Notes under the pieces: model-generated
Database searches by the model: none
What the model was told of the DNA's origin: nothing
What the model saw: the letters and a program-made list of their open reading frames with translations, nothing else
Program-made: the position numbers and the translations under genes
Assembly: GCA_028023455.1 (NCBI GenBank)
Contig: JAQFVV010000012.1
Span: forward strand, 6,918,499-6,982,498
Reading direction: 5' to 3'
DNA: 64,000 nt
Origin: Epiperipatus broadwayi
Taxonomy: Eukaryota > Onychophora > Udeonychophora > Euonychophora > Peripatidae
Shown: in pieces, positions 24,881 to 37,485 of the stretch
How positions within the stretch are numbered: the first letter of the stretch is position 1
Layout of the letters: each line of letters opens with the position of its first letter

Positions 24881-26330
24881 TATGCTACGGGGTTTTTATA
24901 TTTAAAAAAGATGGCACTTGCTTTTCAGCAATTAAGCTGCTAATTTTTGAAGATTAAAATAAAAATCTAACATGAAAATTATTAGCTAAGTATAATCTAA
25001 ATATTAATAATTTTATTAATTAAACAAGAGCAGCTTCCTCTCTATTATTCTAATACCAACTATTGGAAGTTTGAGTATTAAATGTTTTACCAGATAATAA
25101 TGCAGTTTCCTCATCTCTAGATTGTTTTCTGAATTTTTTCCTTAACAATGAGAACTTGGAGATGTTAATGATTTGCAGTGCATAATGGGACAATTAGTAT
25201 TCTATATTTTTTATACATGTCATTCTAAGAGATTGATATTTTAGTTTTCCTGCACAGTCCCACTACTTTTTATATTAGAGGTTTTTTTTAAAGCCACCAT
25301 TTAATTCATTTAAGAAACACCTAATGAAGTCCCAGTAATATGATAATGCTGAATGAAAATGTCTATGGATAGATGCAATATTTTTATCTTCCTGACTCAA
25401 AATAAAAGACAAAATATTTGTAAAATCTCTTTTCTTATTAGAATCTTATTTTATGGGATTTATATATTAGATAGAAATGAAAATTGCCTTCATAAAATTA
25501 ATATTTAAAGTAAATTTTAAGAATTAAATATTAAAAGATCTAATGTAGGAAACATTAGTTAAACAACATACACCTAATTTTTTTTAAAAAAAAAATTAAA
25601 TATTGCAACTTTCTTTAGTAAATTTTTTATTTTATTTATGGAACTATTAAAAACTGTATGACAAAAACTCAATTTTAATGTTCTTTCTTTCTTTTAATGA
25701 CTGTAATAATTTAATAATAGCATTTTAAAAATATGCTGAAAAAATTAGCAGTTGAAACATAAAGATCATTTATTTTAAAGAGACCATGACATAAAAAAAT
25801 TAAAAACCGAATTCATGTGTTTGAATATAATATTTTCAAATATAATGATTAATTTTGATCATTAAACTTTTTGGCTGGTGATAACTTCTATTATTGTATT
25901 TTTAATTCTAATATTGAAGTAATTCTTAGTTTATTAAATCAAACGTCTTTTAACAATAACCAGTTGGTCAGGTTGCAATATGCCCTATCCTTTCATAATT
26001 TGAAATATTTACAAAAAAAATCAAGCCAGATGTTACATGACCTATTTTAATAAGCTTGTATTTACAAATATTATATTTTTTATTTTAAGTAATAAACTTT
26101 ATTAAACAAACATTTAAATATGTACAGGAAATATCTACAAATTAGTTTTGGTTCACTTTATCCTTTACACCAAATTTATCAATCCTGTCCCCAAAGCTCC
26201 ACAATGCAAATCTATAACACTCTCATAGTTGAAATGTTAATAGAATTTTCTTATTAAATCCTATAGTTAGGCCTTACACAAAAACATGGAATCTTTCTTC
26301 TCTCTTGAGAGATCCTTTATTTTACCACAT
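24881..26330. other. A/T-rich sequence, nothing recognised
   Basis: Nothing supportable on either strand. Confidence 0.55.
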
Positions 26331-26403
26331 GTTATATATAGAGCTCACAAAATAATCTCTTAACAAGCTTTGCAGAGCTTATTTTGCAAGCTCTATATAT
26401 AAC
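26331..26403. repeat. Small inverted repeat
   Basis: About 30-bp arms at 26331-26360 and 26374-26403 sharing GTTATATATAGAGCT, with an internal loop of about 13 nt. Too short to class. Confidence 0.75.
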
Positions 26404-26598
26404 ATTTGAAATATTTAGTATATATTTTGTTAGTGAAGAATTATTTGAATCATTGTCTCCTATAAAATGATAATGAAATTTTACTAATAATAAATAGCTA
26501 AAAAAACCTACACAACAAATAATTTTCTGCACCTAATTATTCTGTAAAAACAGGTAACTAATTTAAAGCAAAAAAATATTATTTCTCTTTTCTTGTGC

Positions 26599-26821
26599 TA
26601 ATTGTAATTTATATATTTAAACATTTTGAATGTTCAACCAAAAAAAGATATTACCATTTTTATTATTGTTATAATTTGCTGAGCATGCTTTCAACATTGA
26701 CAAATGCTATAATTCTGATCATCAACATTGAAAGCCTACTCCGCAGATTTAACAATAATAAAAATGGCAATATCTTTTTTTGGTATTTACACATTCAGAT
26801 ATATAAATTGCAATTAATTTA
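26599..26821. repeat. Palindromic element, ~105-bp arms
   Basis: Arms at about 26599-26700 and 26712-26821 share CCAAAAAAAGATATT and CATTTTTATTATTGTTA. The centre is only about 10 bp. Two open frames on opposite strands here are products of the repeat. Confidence 0.8.
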
Positions 26822-29345
26822 GTGATTAATTGTACTTATAAATTTCATTTTTAATAGTTAAATTGTTGATTATTTTTTCTTTCATTCATTATTCACATTT
26901 ACAAGAGATATCTAACAGTTTTTTATTCCAATATGCTAGTGCAAGCAAATGGCCCATTGCAATGCAGAGGCCAAAAAATAAACAGGATTCAGCTTTCTCA
27001 TCAATGTTGAAGCTGGTGGTTCTGATTCTTTGCCAATCAATTAATCTGCCCTTTAATCAAATATTTAATTAATGTTCAATTATTTACTATAAAATTATAA
27101 ATACTAAAATCTTAATAAAAATAAATATATAATTACAGTACACTCTAATGACAAATTAAAGTATTATATAATACTGAGAGCATACCAATAGCTCAAACAA
27201 GCTCTTAATTGATAAGTGCGGTAAGAGAAAATATTTAAAATCTCAATCCGAATAACTCTTATTCCCAGACCAATTGGTTTCGATTTATTATATAAAAATG
27301 CAGTAGTTGTGTAAATAAATTTTAAATAATGTGTTCAAATTAATAAACATAGGATATTTAAAATATCATGACTGTATGTATGTTTCATTATTCTCAAGCC
27401 AAATTTTGCAATAGCATTCTAATTGCATAAAAAGAAGAACGATGTTTTACATTGTACTTATTTTAAAATCACATTAGTTAAGAGAATATAACTCAGTCCA
27501 TGCTTAAATAATGATTTTGGGACCTAATTATGTGAATTCTGCCTTGTTAATATTTGTGCATATTTGTATACGTTATTAAGTGCCATTTGCACATTATGAG
27601 GAATTATCAAAAAGTTTTATTTATATATTTCATGTTAGAAAGGATATTTCTTGTTCCTTTATTTGTAATATCACATTTATCAGAAATTGGCCTGCAATCA
27701 GAATAAAATTCTGTGTGACATATCTATTTTCATGTAAATAAAAGCATGTCTTTATATTGCTCCATGTTTTGTAGTTAACCAAAACCCATCCAAGTGATAT
27801 TCTAATAAAGCTCATTAAATAAGACTGTTGTTTATAGTTAACATGTCCTGAAACATAAACTCTCTAGAGAGATAAATAAATCAAAGATGTTTTATTATAA
27901 AAATAGGGAAGTAAAATATATTTTGCTGACCCAGAATTATATAATTGGATATAATCTTAAATTATGATCATATTTTAATGCGGTTTTATTTGCAACAGTC
28001 TGATTTTTTAAATTAGCTTTCCACATGCTATAACAATATCTTAACCAATATTTTATATGTAATTATGAATTGAGGCTGGAGCAATGATTATATCTATATA
28101 ATACAAATTATTATTATTTTAACTTATCCTATTCAATCTATTTTGTTTATTTGTGATTTTTTATATCTGCCTAGATACATATTCACTCATAATTGATAAC
28201 TAAATAATCAACTGATACTACATGCCATGTAATATATATATGTCCACATCATTGTTAGTACATCACTAAAATATATTTTCTGCACTTATACAACATATAA
28301 TGTATACTTTGCAATAAAGATTAATAACAATTTAAATGAAATAATAATAAACTAGATAGTAATATAAATTAGTGAGTAGTTATTTAAAAATAAATATTAA
28401 AAAATTTAAATAACATATTAATAATAAATAATTTAATGAAGAGAGCAGTTTTAAGTACTATTATAGCCTTTGATATCATTAGAATTAAACAGACATTTAA
28501 AATGAAAGTCAGATGATATAATCATTGTTCAATATTAATAGTGGATGAAAATTATAGAATATTACAACCTTTATAAATATAGATTTGAGCAATACATAAT
28601 AAATTCATTATAATCATATTATATTTGCATATATTTAAATTATTTTTTACATTTATATAAGGAAATAAAATTCTCAGCTAGTAATCTTAGAAAAAGCCTT
28701 GAAATGCTAATTTAGTTAGAATTTATAATGAGTAATATGTTAATGATTCAGGAAGAAAAATACCTGCTGAAGAATGAACAAATTTATTCCCTAAGCAATG
28801 ATCAGAAGAGCAAGAAGATAAGAAGATTTGTACATTCTAATGTTGATAATTATTCTTATATTATGATAATTTCTTATGATTTAATAATGAAGCTGAGATG
28901 ATAAAATGAAATGCTCTTAAATTTAGTTCACACTTGAAATTTTATGTGAATTAATGGGCCCTCAAATAAATGATAGAATAGTTAAGATATCACAATAAGT
29001 ATAACTCAACGATATTCATTTATGAAGGACAAACATTAATCCATACAAACTACAAGACCTTTAATATTATCAGCCAGTTTATCCCAATTACTTTTTTCAG
29101 CTCCTAGAAGACAACCCTCAGTCTCATCATATTCAGAGATTAAATGACTGTTTGATAATGTTGATAATAGACTCTACTTACAATATATTGAAATCTATTA
29201 TTTTAAATTTAATCATCATTTTAATATTTTTTATATATATATTTCTGAAATTACCCTGTTATTTTCTCTATTTTTTATTAAAAAAATATTTTTTTTAATA
29301 TTTCTGAAACAAAGATTCCTCAACAAGATAATAAACTTCTTAGTT
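26822..29345. other. A/T-rich sequence, nothing recognised
   Basis: No element could be assigned. The stretch 26935-27035 is less A/T-rich but matched nothing known. Confidence 0.5.
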
Positions 29346-29470
29346 AATATAACTATATTCCTCAAGTGTCATAGCATCAGCCGGGACGCGAACCCGCAAC
29401 CCGGACAACTGCTTGTAAGGCAGTCGCGCTGACCTCTTGACCACCAATGCAAGACAATATAACTATATTC
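29346..29470 (-). mobile_element. tRNA-derived mini-SINE with exact 15-bp duplication
   Basis: The 95-bp insert 29361-29455 lies between exact copies of AATATAACTATATTC (29346-29360 and 29456-29470). On the minus strand it reads GTCTTGCATTGGTGG, an A-box-like AAGAGGTCAGCGC, an anticodon-loop-like CTTACAA, a B-box-like GGTTCGCGTCC, and a tail GATGCTATGACACTTGAG. This is essentially the tRNA part and a short tail, with no body and no poly-A. A 15-bp duplication is typical of LINE-driven target-primed reverse transcription. The LINE partner is unknown. Confidence 0.85.
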
Positions 29471-29532
29471 TTAGTCATTAAAACATCACATTACGACCTT
29501 TTCTTATGCTTACACAATCTGTTACAACAATA

Positions 29533-29887
29533 ACTTTCTCCATTTAATAGTGCCACCTAGGGCTAGCCATAGTAATCAATGGATACTAGAAGCTTCATAC
29601 ATCAAAATATTAGATCTGTATGAGTATACATTGAATTTTCAGTTTGGGCTCATATCTTTATAGATAAATAAAAAGTTAAAAGATGGATGTTGGAGGAGTG
29701 CATTAGATCCACAGATCTAAGTGCATTGCTTTCAAATCTAAGGAGCTTTTCTGGTGAAAGGCACAAACTAAAAATTAGACTAGAAATATTCGATGAGTAA
29801 GCACTAGACAGAGATTATGATGCACAAACTAGAAACCATTGACTACTAAGGCTGGCACTAGATGGCACTATTAAATGGAAAAGGTTG
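29533..29887. repeat. Palindromic element related to the 62188 hairpin
   Basis: Arms of about 140 bp, 29533-29670 and 29755-29887, are diverged inverted copies. Their outer parts read CATTTAATAGTGCCA and (left) TAGTAATCAATGGATACTAG. The hairpin at 62188-62359 has TAGTGCCA and GTAATCAGTGGATGCCAG in the same order, so the two belong to one family. Confidence 0.75.
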
Positions 29888-29891
29888 CTAT

Positions 29892-30025
29892 TGCTTTATA
29901 TATATATTTTTTTAAGTGTCATAGCATCGGCCGGGACGTGAACCCGCAATCTGGGCAACTGCCTGCAAGTGCAAGACAGTCGCGCTGACCTCTCGACCAC
30001 CAATGCAAGACTGCTTTATATTTTT
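29892..30025 (-). mobile_element. tRNA-derived mini-SINE, second copy
   Basis: On the minus strand it has GCATTGGTGG, CGAGAGGTCAGCGC, GGTTCACGTCCCGG and the GATGCTATGACACTT tail. It differs from the 29346 copy by an insertion in the anticodon region (CTTGCACTTGCAGG). TGCTTTATA at 29892-29900 and 30012-30020 is the likely target duplication, the left copy extended by extra TA units. Confidence 0.8.
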
Positions 30026-30460
30026 AATCCTTTGATTTATGTTATATACCTTTTATAGTCTTATATTCTTTATTACTTACAATTTTTTTATGATAATTAT
30101 ATTTGAAAGGCCTTTATTTATTTTATATCTTAATTCTTTCATCATTATATTATTATTCTCAATTTAAAGTATTAAAAGATTTATCAGGAATTATTATTTC
30201 AGAGTTAATGATAATATAAAGAATTAACCTCATTTCATGTTCCTAATATGGTCACTATTAATTTTTCCACAGTAAATATAAACATTTATTTTTTTACATA
30301 TACGTCTTATCTTATGAAATCAACACATCTTAATAATAATTTGGATTTTTTCATCAATAATGTCAATCCCAAAACTATTAAATCAGTATTATAACAAATC
30401 TATTAATGTGAAAACTGCTTGAAAAATACAAGAATAGTTTGTTCGTAAATATATATATGT

Positions 30461-30545
30461 TTTATTTGTAATCGAACTTGGATCTTCAGTTCAATAAGGC
30501 AGCATTTTTCACTTGAATAATTGGCTCATAACTTAATGGTAATGA
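30461..30545 (-). mobile_element. Degenerate tRNA-like SINE remnant, uncertain
   Basis: The minus strand shows a GCCTTATTGAACTGAAGATC stretch followed by AAGTTCGATTAC, similar in order to the anticodon arm and B box of a tRNA. Stem pairing is poor and no duplication was seen. It could be a chance match. Confidence 0.35.
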
Positions 30546-32147
30546 TTGGGTAGAATAAATTAGGCGACTGGGAAACAATAGTTATGTACAAATTGAAACG
30601 TAGGGATTAATAATACGAGAAAAACAGTTTTGCATAGGACTGATTTTTTTATTATTTACAACCACTAAATTGTGTCACATGTGGACAGCGATTTTATTAG
30701 TTTTAGACTGCAAAATATAACTCAAATTAATTTAGTTAAAATTATTGTTCTAGTGTACACACGTTGACACACACAATTAAACTTTCATATGTATACATGT
30801 TGGGTGTGCCAAAGGTATAGATAGATATACAATACAGTAATAATCTGGTTATGTACACTTGTAATGTCTTTCAACGTTACAACGTGTTCCCGATTGATAC
30901 TATATATCTATTTATTAACCCATTCTGTTATATATATAAATAAACATATTTAAATAAATAAATTAAAATGTAAATAGAATAAAAAATTTAAAATTTTGTT
31001 ATTTTAATTCATTAATAAATGATGTGAATTTAGTTAACTTTATTTTGAAAAATGAAAATTAAATTTTCTCTTTTTATCTTTTTAGTTTTGCCAGAAGTAA
31101 AATTGAAACATCGACTAAAGTTTTTTTTTTTTTTACAAAACAAATTACTTCACCTAATCTTTTTTTGGATTTAGAAGATCTTAGATGTCATTTTTTATAA
31201 AAATACAACTTTATATAAAAGAACATTTTTATTTTTAGTTAATCTTTAACTTTCTTCTTTATCTTTGTTCAGCCAGGAATAAAATCAATTACCTGTTCAA
31301 AAAGCGGTACTTAAAAAGAACATTTATCATTATTTTTAAAAAAGTGTAACCTATGACATGATCATCAGCTTATATTTTGGTTAGCAGATAAAAAATATAT
31401 AGTATACTATATGCTACTGCTATATACATTATCACATTTTTAGCCTTAACAATGAATTTACTGCAGTTTTTCAGATCAATAGCTTCTCTTTTTCTACATC
31501 ACTCCAGAAAACTCTATCTTACCCATCAATCTCGTACATGGATTTTTCTATAACTCTTAAAATCTGCTCGGATCTTCTTTTGTGTGTGTTTCAGATGCAT
31601 AGAAAAAAAATGAGTTGATTAACAGACATAGATTGGAAATTTGTATATAGCATGTTTATGTGTGTGTGCCTTTTTTAATTTAAAAACAAAATTTTACCTG
31701 AGCAATACTTCTAAGCATTATAAAGGTGACTGGCAAGAAAAATAATTTCCTGAATGATTAACAACTAGCAAATGTAAAAAAAAAAAAAACCCTCTATGTA
31801 GCCAATTAAATTGACCTGTTAGTGTATATGTCACTTGACCACATCCAATTAAATTAATTAATTAAATTACAAAATCCTCAAAATTAAAAACACTACTAAT
31901 AAATTTGTCATACTATTTTAATACTATATTATAGAATGCTTATTATGTATGAATCAAAAATAAAACATGAGATTTTTAGGACTTCAGATTGACTCTGAAT
32001 AATAATGAAATCTGATCTCCAAAACATTTTATAAATTAGGAATTTCAAATAAAAAGTAACCAATTATAATGATTTTCTATACAGAAAAACTTAATTGTTA
32101 TTACAGATTCAAAATATGCAATAAGCATTAAATATCTGATAGAACAG

Positions 32148-32148
<1 letters not shown>
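30546..32148. other. A/T-rich sequence, nothing recognised
   Basis: Homopolymer T and A runs (31123-31134, 31777-31789). No gene or repeat copy was recognised. Confidence 0.55.
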
Positions 32149-32180
<32 letters not shown>

Positions 32181-32199
32181 ATAATAATAATAATAATAA
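32149..32199. repeat. Mirror TTA/ATA trinucleotide microsatellite
   Basis: About ten TTA units switch to about seven ATA units. The halves are complementary, so the tract can fold on itself. Confidence 0.95.
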
Positions 32200-32690
32200 A
32201 CCCACCTATTTGTAAAGACAATATAATAATAAACATCTTACAGTTGCTATGATTTTTTTTCCATTTTTAATTTAATTTTTAAACATTTAACAATTACTAT
32301 TTGGATATTATATAGGGTAAAATTAATATCTTATTGAATTCATTAAATTCAGATTAACTAAACACAATAAAAAGAAAAATTTAACTTAACATAATTTATA
32401 TGGTACTGATATAGTAAATGATCTATTATTATTTTTCACTTCAATTTTTGCCTTTTCACATTACATGAAGTCATAAATGTTATGCTATAAAATACTAAAG
32501 TACAAATAAATTGTAAATTACATATTTTTAATTTTTTTATTAATTGTAAATTTTATATATTTTAATTTTTTTTATGTCTTTTATAATAGACAAAAAATAA
32601 GATCAAATACAAATGTTGAGTTTTATGAAAACAATACTAAAGCACAAATTAATTGCAAATTACATATTTTTATGTGTTTATTTACTTAAA
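32200..32690. other. A/T-rich sequence
   Basis: Contains a diverged ~130-bp duplication: the phrase around 32494-32540 (AATACTAAAGTACAAATAAA) recurs near 32628-32670. Nothing else was recognised. Confidence 0.45.
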
Positions 32691-33345
32691 TATTATAAAT
32701 AAAGAGAGTATTAGAATGATTAGTTAACAGATAAAATAAGGGATGTGAAAATAAAGGAAGCAATATTCATAAAGAAAATTAAAACAAATCTTAATAAAAA
32801 TGGGGGAGGGGTAAAAACAATAATAGCATAAAAGAAATAATGGTATAAGAGAAAATGAAGTTTTTTGGGGTGTGATAGAAATAGTTTAAAAAAAAATAGA
32901 AAAAATAGAAAAGAAATATTAATAGTTATAAAAAGAGTTAATAGAGGGAGATGTAGGATAGGAACAGGAAAGCGATTTTAAAAGGAAGTTGAATTACTAG
33001 AGTAAGATGGAGGATAGAGAAAGTTAAAAGGATAGAATAAGGTAAGAAGATTTTATATGGAATAATTAAGAAGGTAAAATGAATGGAAATAAGTGTTTAG
33101 TTAGATTAAAAGATGAAGAAAGATTATATTGATAGTGATTAAAGTTTTTTTTTTTTTGGAGTAGCTTCATAATGTAAATATTATATGTGTTAAAGTTATA
33201 TGTATAGGTATATGTTATAAAAAAAGAGGATAGAAAAGATTTTAAAAGAATATAAAATAGGATGGTAAATATATTAAAGATATTATATGAATTGAAAAGG
33301 TTAGGAAATATTTTTGAAAAATTTTAAATATTAAAAGTTTGATAG
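32691..33345 (+). other. Purine-rich tract, ~650 bp
   Basis: The plus strand is strongly biased to A and G, with words such as GGAGGGG, AAGAAATA and GGATAGAG. No open frame or family motif was seen. It ends about 75 bp before the hammerhead-like motif at 33422, so it may be part of the same old element. Confidence 0.6.
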
Positions 33346-33421
33346 GAATTTAATAATTTTATATAAAATAATTAACGTATTTTAATGGTTGTATTTTTAT
33401 GTGTGTTCAAATTTTGTAGAT

Positions 33422-33451
33422 CTGATGAAGACTGCACGGGACAGTCGAAAC
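33422..33451 (+). ncRNA. Hammerhead-like core motif, second instance
   Basis: CTGATGA (33422-33428), one unpaired A, then GACTG pairing with CAGTC (33430-33434 with 33442-33446), then GAAAC (33447-33451). This is the order of hammerhead box I, stem II and box II, and CTGATGA is the canonical box. Stems I and III were not found. An AATAAAAG-type signal follows within 20 bp. Confidence 0.35.
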
Positions 33452-33779
33452 TGTAATCAATAATAAAAGTTTATGGTGCTGAAAAGTGAAAAGTGTGTGA
33501 TTTTTGAAATTCAATATTATATAAGTAATTAGCACAAAAGAGTGTGTGGAGATAAGAATAAAGGCATTGCATTAGAAGTTAGTATAAATTAAGAATGTAT
33601 AAAGTCTTTACAACTAGAAAAGTAAAAAAAAATAGACTTTATTGACAAGAAGAAATATCTTTATAATCATTGCAGAATTAGAATTTTTTAAATCTAAATT
33701 TGTAAGAATAAATTTATATGAAATTTTGTGAAGAACATTGCATTGCAAATTAGTTGAATCTTAATTTTTTCAATTCTTT

Positions 33780-34020
33780 ATGATCAGTCACATCACATAT
33801 TTTCTGCCTGATATCTTTTTATTTTCTTATTTCTGTCATAGTTTCTTCCTGAACATTTTAAAACAATTCATTATTCCTCTTCTTGTATCTCATTTACTTT
33901 TACTACTATTTTGATTGTATCCTCCTGCACATATAATTTAGTTTCTGCATTTTTCTTGATATTTTCCTAAATATTTAATATAGCTTCTTCATTTTATTTT
34001 ATTAACAGACTCCATATATG
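33780..34020 (-). pseudogene. Possible gag-like coiled-coil fragment
   Basis: The minus strand translates in pieces (NAETKLYVQED, VVKVNEIQEEE) with E/K/Q/I-rich heptad character like gypsy gag N-termini, and is interrupted by stops. The plus strand is correspondingly T/C-rich. No zinc knuckle or pol sequence adjoins. The assignment is weak; low-complexity A/G-rich DNA could give the same appearance. Confidence 0.2.
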
Positions 34021-34269
34021 GGATACCTATTCATAAATATCATTAAATCATATCTATTTTCTTTGTTTGTCATATTATTTCAATATAAATACAATATATA
34101 TATATAATTTACATAAACATTTTATTGTAAAGCTGTTTACACAATCAATCCTTTTATTTTATTTATTTATTTTATTATATTATTTTTTTTATTATTACTA
34201 TATTTTAGTTTTGGAGAAGACTTCAAGATAGTTAAATGTTAGATTATATAAAAAGCTTTGCAATAAAGT

Positions 34270-35366
34270 ATTTAAAGCATTGTTGGGGAACCTTTTTCTG
34301 CCAAGGGCCACTTGGATATTTATAATTCCATTTGTGGTTCATACAAAATTATTAATTTAAAAATTAGCCTGTTATTTGAACAAACAGTTAATTAATTTAC
34401 TATTAATTACTAGGGGTGGGTAATTTTTTTAACTGGCAGGTTAATTTCAACTTGCCTGTTTTAAATGAGTGCCATATTTTTTTTGTGAATTAAAAATAAA
34501 GTAACATCATAATTATTAATTATTGTTGCATACTTAATGATAATTTTTCCAATTTGCTTTGTAACTATTCTTCATAACATATTTGTATTCTCGAATTTCT
34601 TTTTATATTCTGGACAGATTAATTCTATGGCAGCTAGGATGCAGTCATTTATAAACCCTCCTTCAGAAAATGGTTTTGAAATTTCTGATTTTTTTAAATG
34701 TAATTTGCCTTCACAAAATTTTCTGACTTGTTTGGACTTTTTATGAGACATGTCAGCCACTTGATGAAGCCCCTTTTCAAGTTTTTTATTTTATTTTTTT
34801 TCTGTCCCACCAATTATGTTGTAATCAGAATGTTGATAAATAGTGTTCTTTATTAACTGAAATACTTTCCAGACATATCAGGCACATTAATTTACTATTT
34901 CTTTTTATAAAAAAAAATATGCATTCATTTATTTCTATTGAAATATGCAATTTTCTGTGTCAATTTTTTATTATCTTACTACAGAATTGCTATCATAATA
35001 CAAATAAATAAATGCAAAATAATAATAATAATAAAACAAATTAAAATTCTAATTTAACTTTCTGTGAATATACAGTGAGTCTGCAAAAATCATTATACAA
35101 ACAAACAAAATGCTCTCACAATCATAAATTAAATCTGTAGTCAGATAAACCACACAATATAGATAATTTGTAGGAATATTGCACCTCTGATAGAAAGAAC
35201 TAGAACTATTACAAAGATTGGATATAATACATAAAATAAATATTTTATTTTAGTTTCATATAGGACTATTTCATATATGTTTTTGAAAATGTCTGGGGAC
35301 CATATTGAGAGCTTTGAGGGATGGAGTTGGTCCCATGTCCAGAAGTTTTTTCCCCCTGCTTTAAAG
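34270..35366 (-). mobile_element. hAT deletion derivative
   Basis: The element 34278-35358 opens CATTGTTGGGGAACC and closes CCCCCTG (CAGGGGG on the other strand), close to the CAGNGGT-type ends of hAT transposons. It is flanked by ATTTAAAG (34270-34277) and CTTTAAAG (35359-35366), an 8-bp duplication with one change, as expected for hAT. The ends GCCAAGGGCCA and GGTCCCATGTCCAGAAG occur in a widespread animal hAT group, as far as I recall. At about 1.1 kb it is far shorter than an autonomous copy and is non-functional. Confidence 0.8.
34540..34830 (-). pseudogene. hAT transposase fragment (GTF2IRD2/ZBED-like)
   Basis: The minus-strand frame 34572-34760 reads KPFSEGGFINDCILAA, then ICPEYKKKFE. 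Hits of this shape (KPFTEGEFIK, ICPEKK...F) typify the region after the BED finger in hAT transposases that gave rise to GTF2IRD2 and ZBED5-like host proteins. Upstream sequence to 34830 (KRGFIKW) continues the homology in another frame. The BED finger, RNase H-like catalytic core and dimerisation domain are missing. The fragment sits inside the hAT ends, which supports the call. The overlapping plus-strand frame 34537-34746 is its shadow. Confidence 0.7.
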
Positions 35367-36516
35367 TGTATATATTATATTTATAGAATATTCATTCTTT
35401 ATTTTCAATAATAATTTTAATAAGAAAAATATTTTTAAATTTGAACATTTAACCATAGTTTTTCCGTTTGATGGATTAATTCTTGGTTAGTGGGTCACTA
35501 ATTCTATTTTTAAAGCTAAAAAAATCAAAAAAAATTTATAGTGATGCAATATGATTATTGACTGGGGGAAGGGGGTATGCTGCTGCAGTATTAGTGGCTT
35601 TTGTTTTGGAAATATTAGTTCAAATTATCAGTAAATAAATTATATTGATGTTAACTTTTGGAACATACTTAAATTTACCTAAGTCAAAGTTCAAAATATA
35701 AAGCTAATTTTTCACATACATTTGTATATCCTTCAGTTTGACTAGAGTTTGTGGCAAAATAAAATTATTTGCTACATATTTATTATTAAACATTTTATTC
35801 CACATAAATTTAAACAAAGTAATATAAAGAAAAAATGAATTTAGCATGTGAAATTTAAAAAAAAAAGCTAATTTGACTTTCCTAGAAAAATCTACTTAAA
35901 AAAATACTTTTAATGCATAAAATACATCAAAAACATTTTTTTAACATTATATATATAAATTTCATGTTTATAATTATATTATGTAACACATTAATGGCAA
36001 TAAATATGAAATTGAAATAATGACTATAGAAATATATAAAACACTAATCTTTTTCTTTATATTTATAATGTAATCAATATTCATCAAATTTCTAATCCTG
36101 CAACTTAAGTTTTAGTATTTTTTTTTATTTTGTAATTATTTCTGATAATTAAAATATAAAATCACAAGTTTAATGGGTTTATTCAACACAAAATTATGCT
36201 AAAATTCTTCAGCTTTTGACTGACCTTTTGCCAGACAGTTTCTGAAATAGAAATGCCAGCAGTGGCAAATCATAGACTATCTAAGTAAAAATTACATAAT
36301 TAACAATATAATTAAGTTTCGCTTAAAATTCTAAATAAGTTATTTTGAACTAAGTATTGTTTTTAATATACTAATGAGACCCAATTTAGTTAAGTATAAT
36401 TCAGAAACAAAGGGGCATTTTTTAAAATCTGAATTACATTTTGGATGAATAAATAATCCATTTAATAAATTAATCTTTCCTACTATTCGATAATGCACCT
36501 ATTCATTAAATTCAAG
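35367..36516. other. A/T-rich sequence, nothing recognised
   Basis: No gene or repeat recognised. Confidence 0.55.
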
Positions 36517-37485
36517 TACCTGGGTCTCGTTTTACACAATAGATAGGTTCCTCAGAAAACACGCAAATGAAATCGTGCAAAAATAGATGTAACTTACCTT
36601 GAAAAAGGGGGGATACGAACTGTGATTTTTCAAAACTCGCGTAAAAGCAAAGCACCAACGTAAAATTTACTTTAAAATTCACGCAAAAAAAAAAAAATAA
36701 GGAAATAAAATATGACTAATAAAAAATTTCAAATTTGAAAAAAATTGATACAAGACAAACTTTTTTTAACTATAATATTTAATTTTATTCAAAACAATAT
36801 ATTTTTATGCATAATTTACAGTAATTTATATTTTTTTCATACACATTTTAATTATTATCGCTATTTGCCAGTAAACAGGTTCGTTTGCAAACTGAAAAAA
36901 AAAATCAGATTCTTCAGAAGATGAAATACAACTAGCGCCAACGTCACTCTCATGTTGTGTTAATTAATGGTTTTCTGGTGACATCGTAATTAGTAATTAA
37001 TCTAACAACTAAAAATTAAATTATTTTTGTCTTTAATTTTCGATTTTAATTGTGCCCACTGCTATTACTCATCTTTTAAAAATAAACTTGCGGACACTAA
37101 ATGATTAATAATTGATTAAACGTTCTTTTTTAAAAAGCAAAAACAGAATGTGGTTTAAAATGCAAAATTAACACGCACAATGTTTAAACAAATTTACATT
37201 ATAATCTTGTAAAATTTAATGTGTGTATACATAAAATGTGGAAATCATGATTTTAATTTCATTATTGCATAAAATCTTACTATTATAAAGCACTGAAAAT
37301 ATTGAAATTACTAAGTTGAAAGTCGAATTTCAATAATGTGCTATTACTTTCAATATAATGTGAGTGCGTGAAATTTATTATTTAAAGTAATAGTGCAATA
37401 TCGGAGTTCGACTTCCGGTGAAACACGAATTGCGTAACTTCAAAATCGTGTTAAAAAAGTCCACGTAAAAAGAGACCCAAATGTA
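36517..37485 (-). mobile_element. Tigger/pogo-like deletion derivative with both ends
   Basis: The element 36519-37483 is flanked by TA on both sides (36517-36518, 37484-37485), the duplication used by Tc1/pogo elements. Its ends are inverted: CCTGGGTCTCGTTTTACA at the left, and GAGACCC preceded by ACGTAAAAA at the right. The left 470 bp are a minus-strand copy of the same 3' region found at 15620-16075, including the end of the transposase tail near 36840-36990. The rest (36990-37483) should be the 5' leader. Nearly all of the transposase gene is gone. It depended on a full-length relative for movement. Confidence 0.8.

Noticed and set aside
29346-29470. Functional tRNA gene
   Set aside because: Acceptor and D-stem do not pair well, boxes are altered, and a 15-bp duplication shows it is a retroposed SINE.
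31385-31425. Short inverted TA-rich repeat
   Set aside because: Simple A/T palindromes of this size are expected by chance here.
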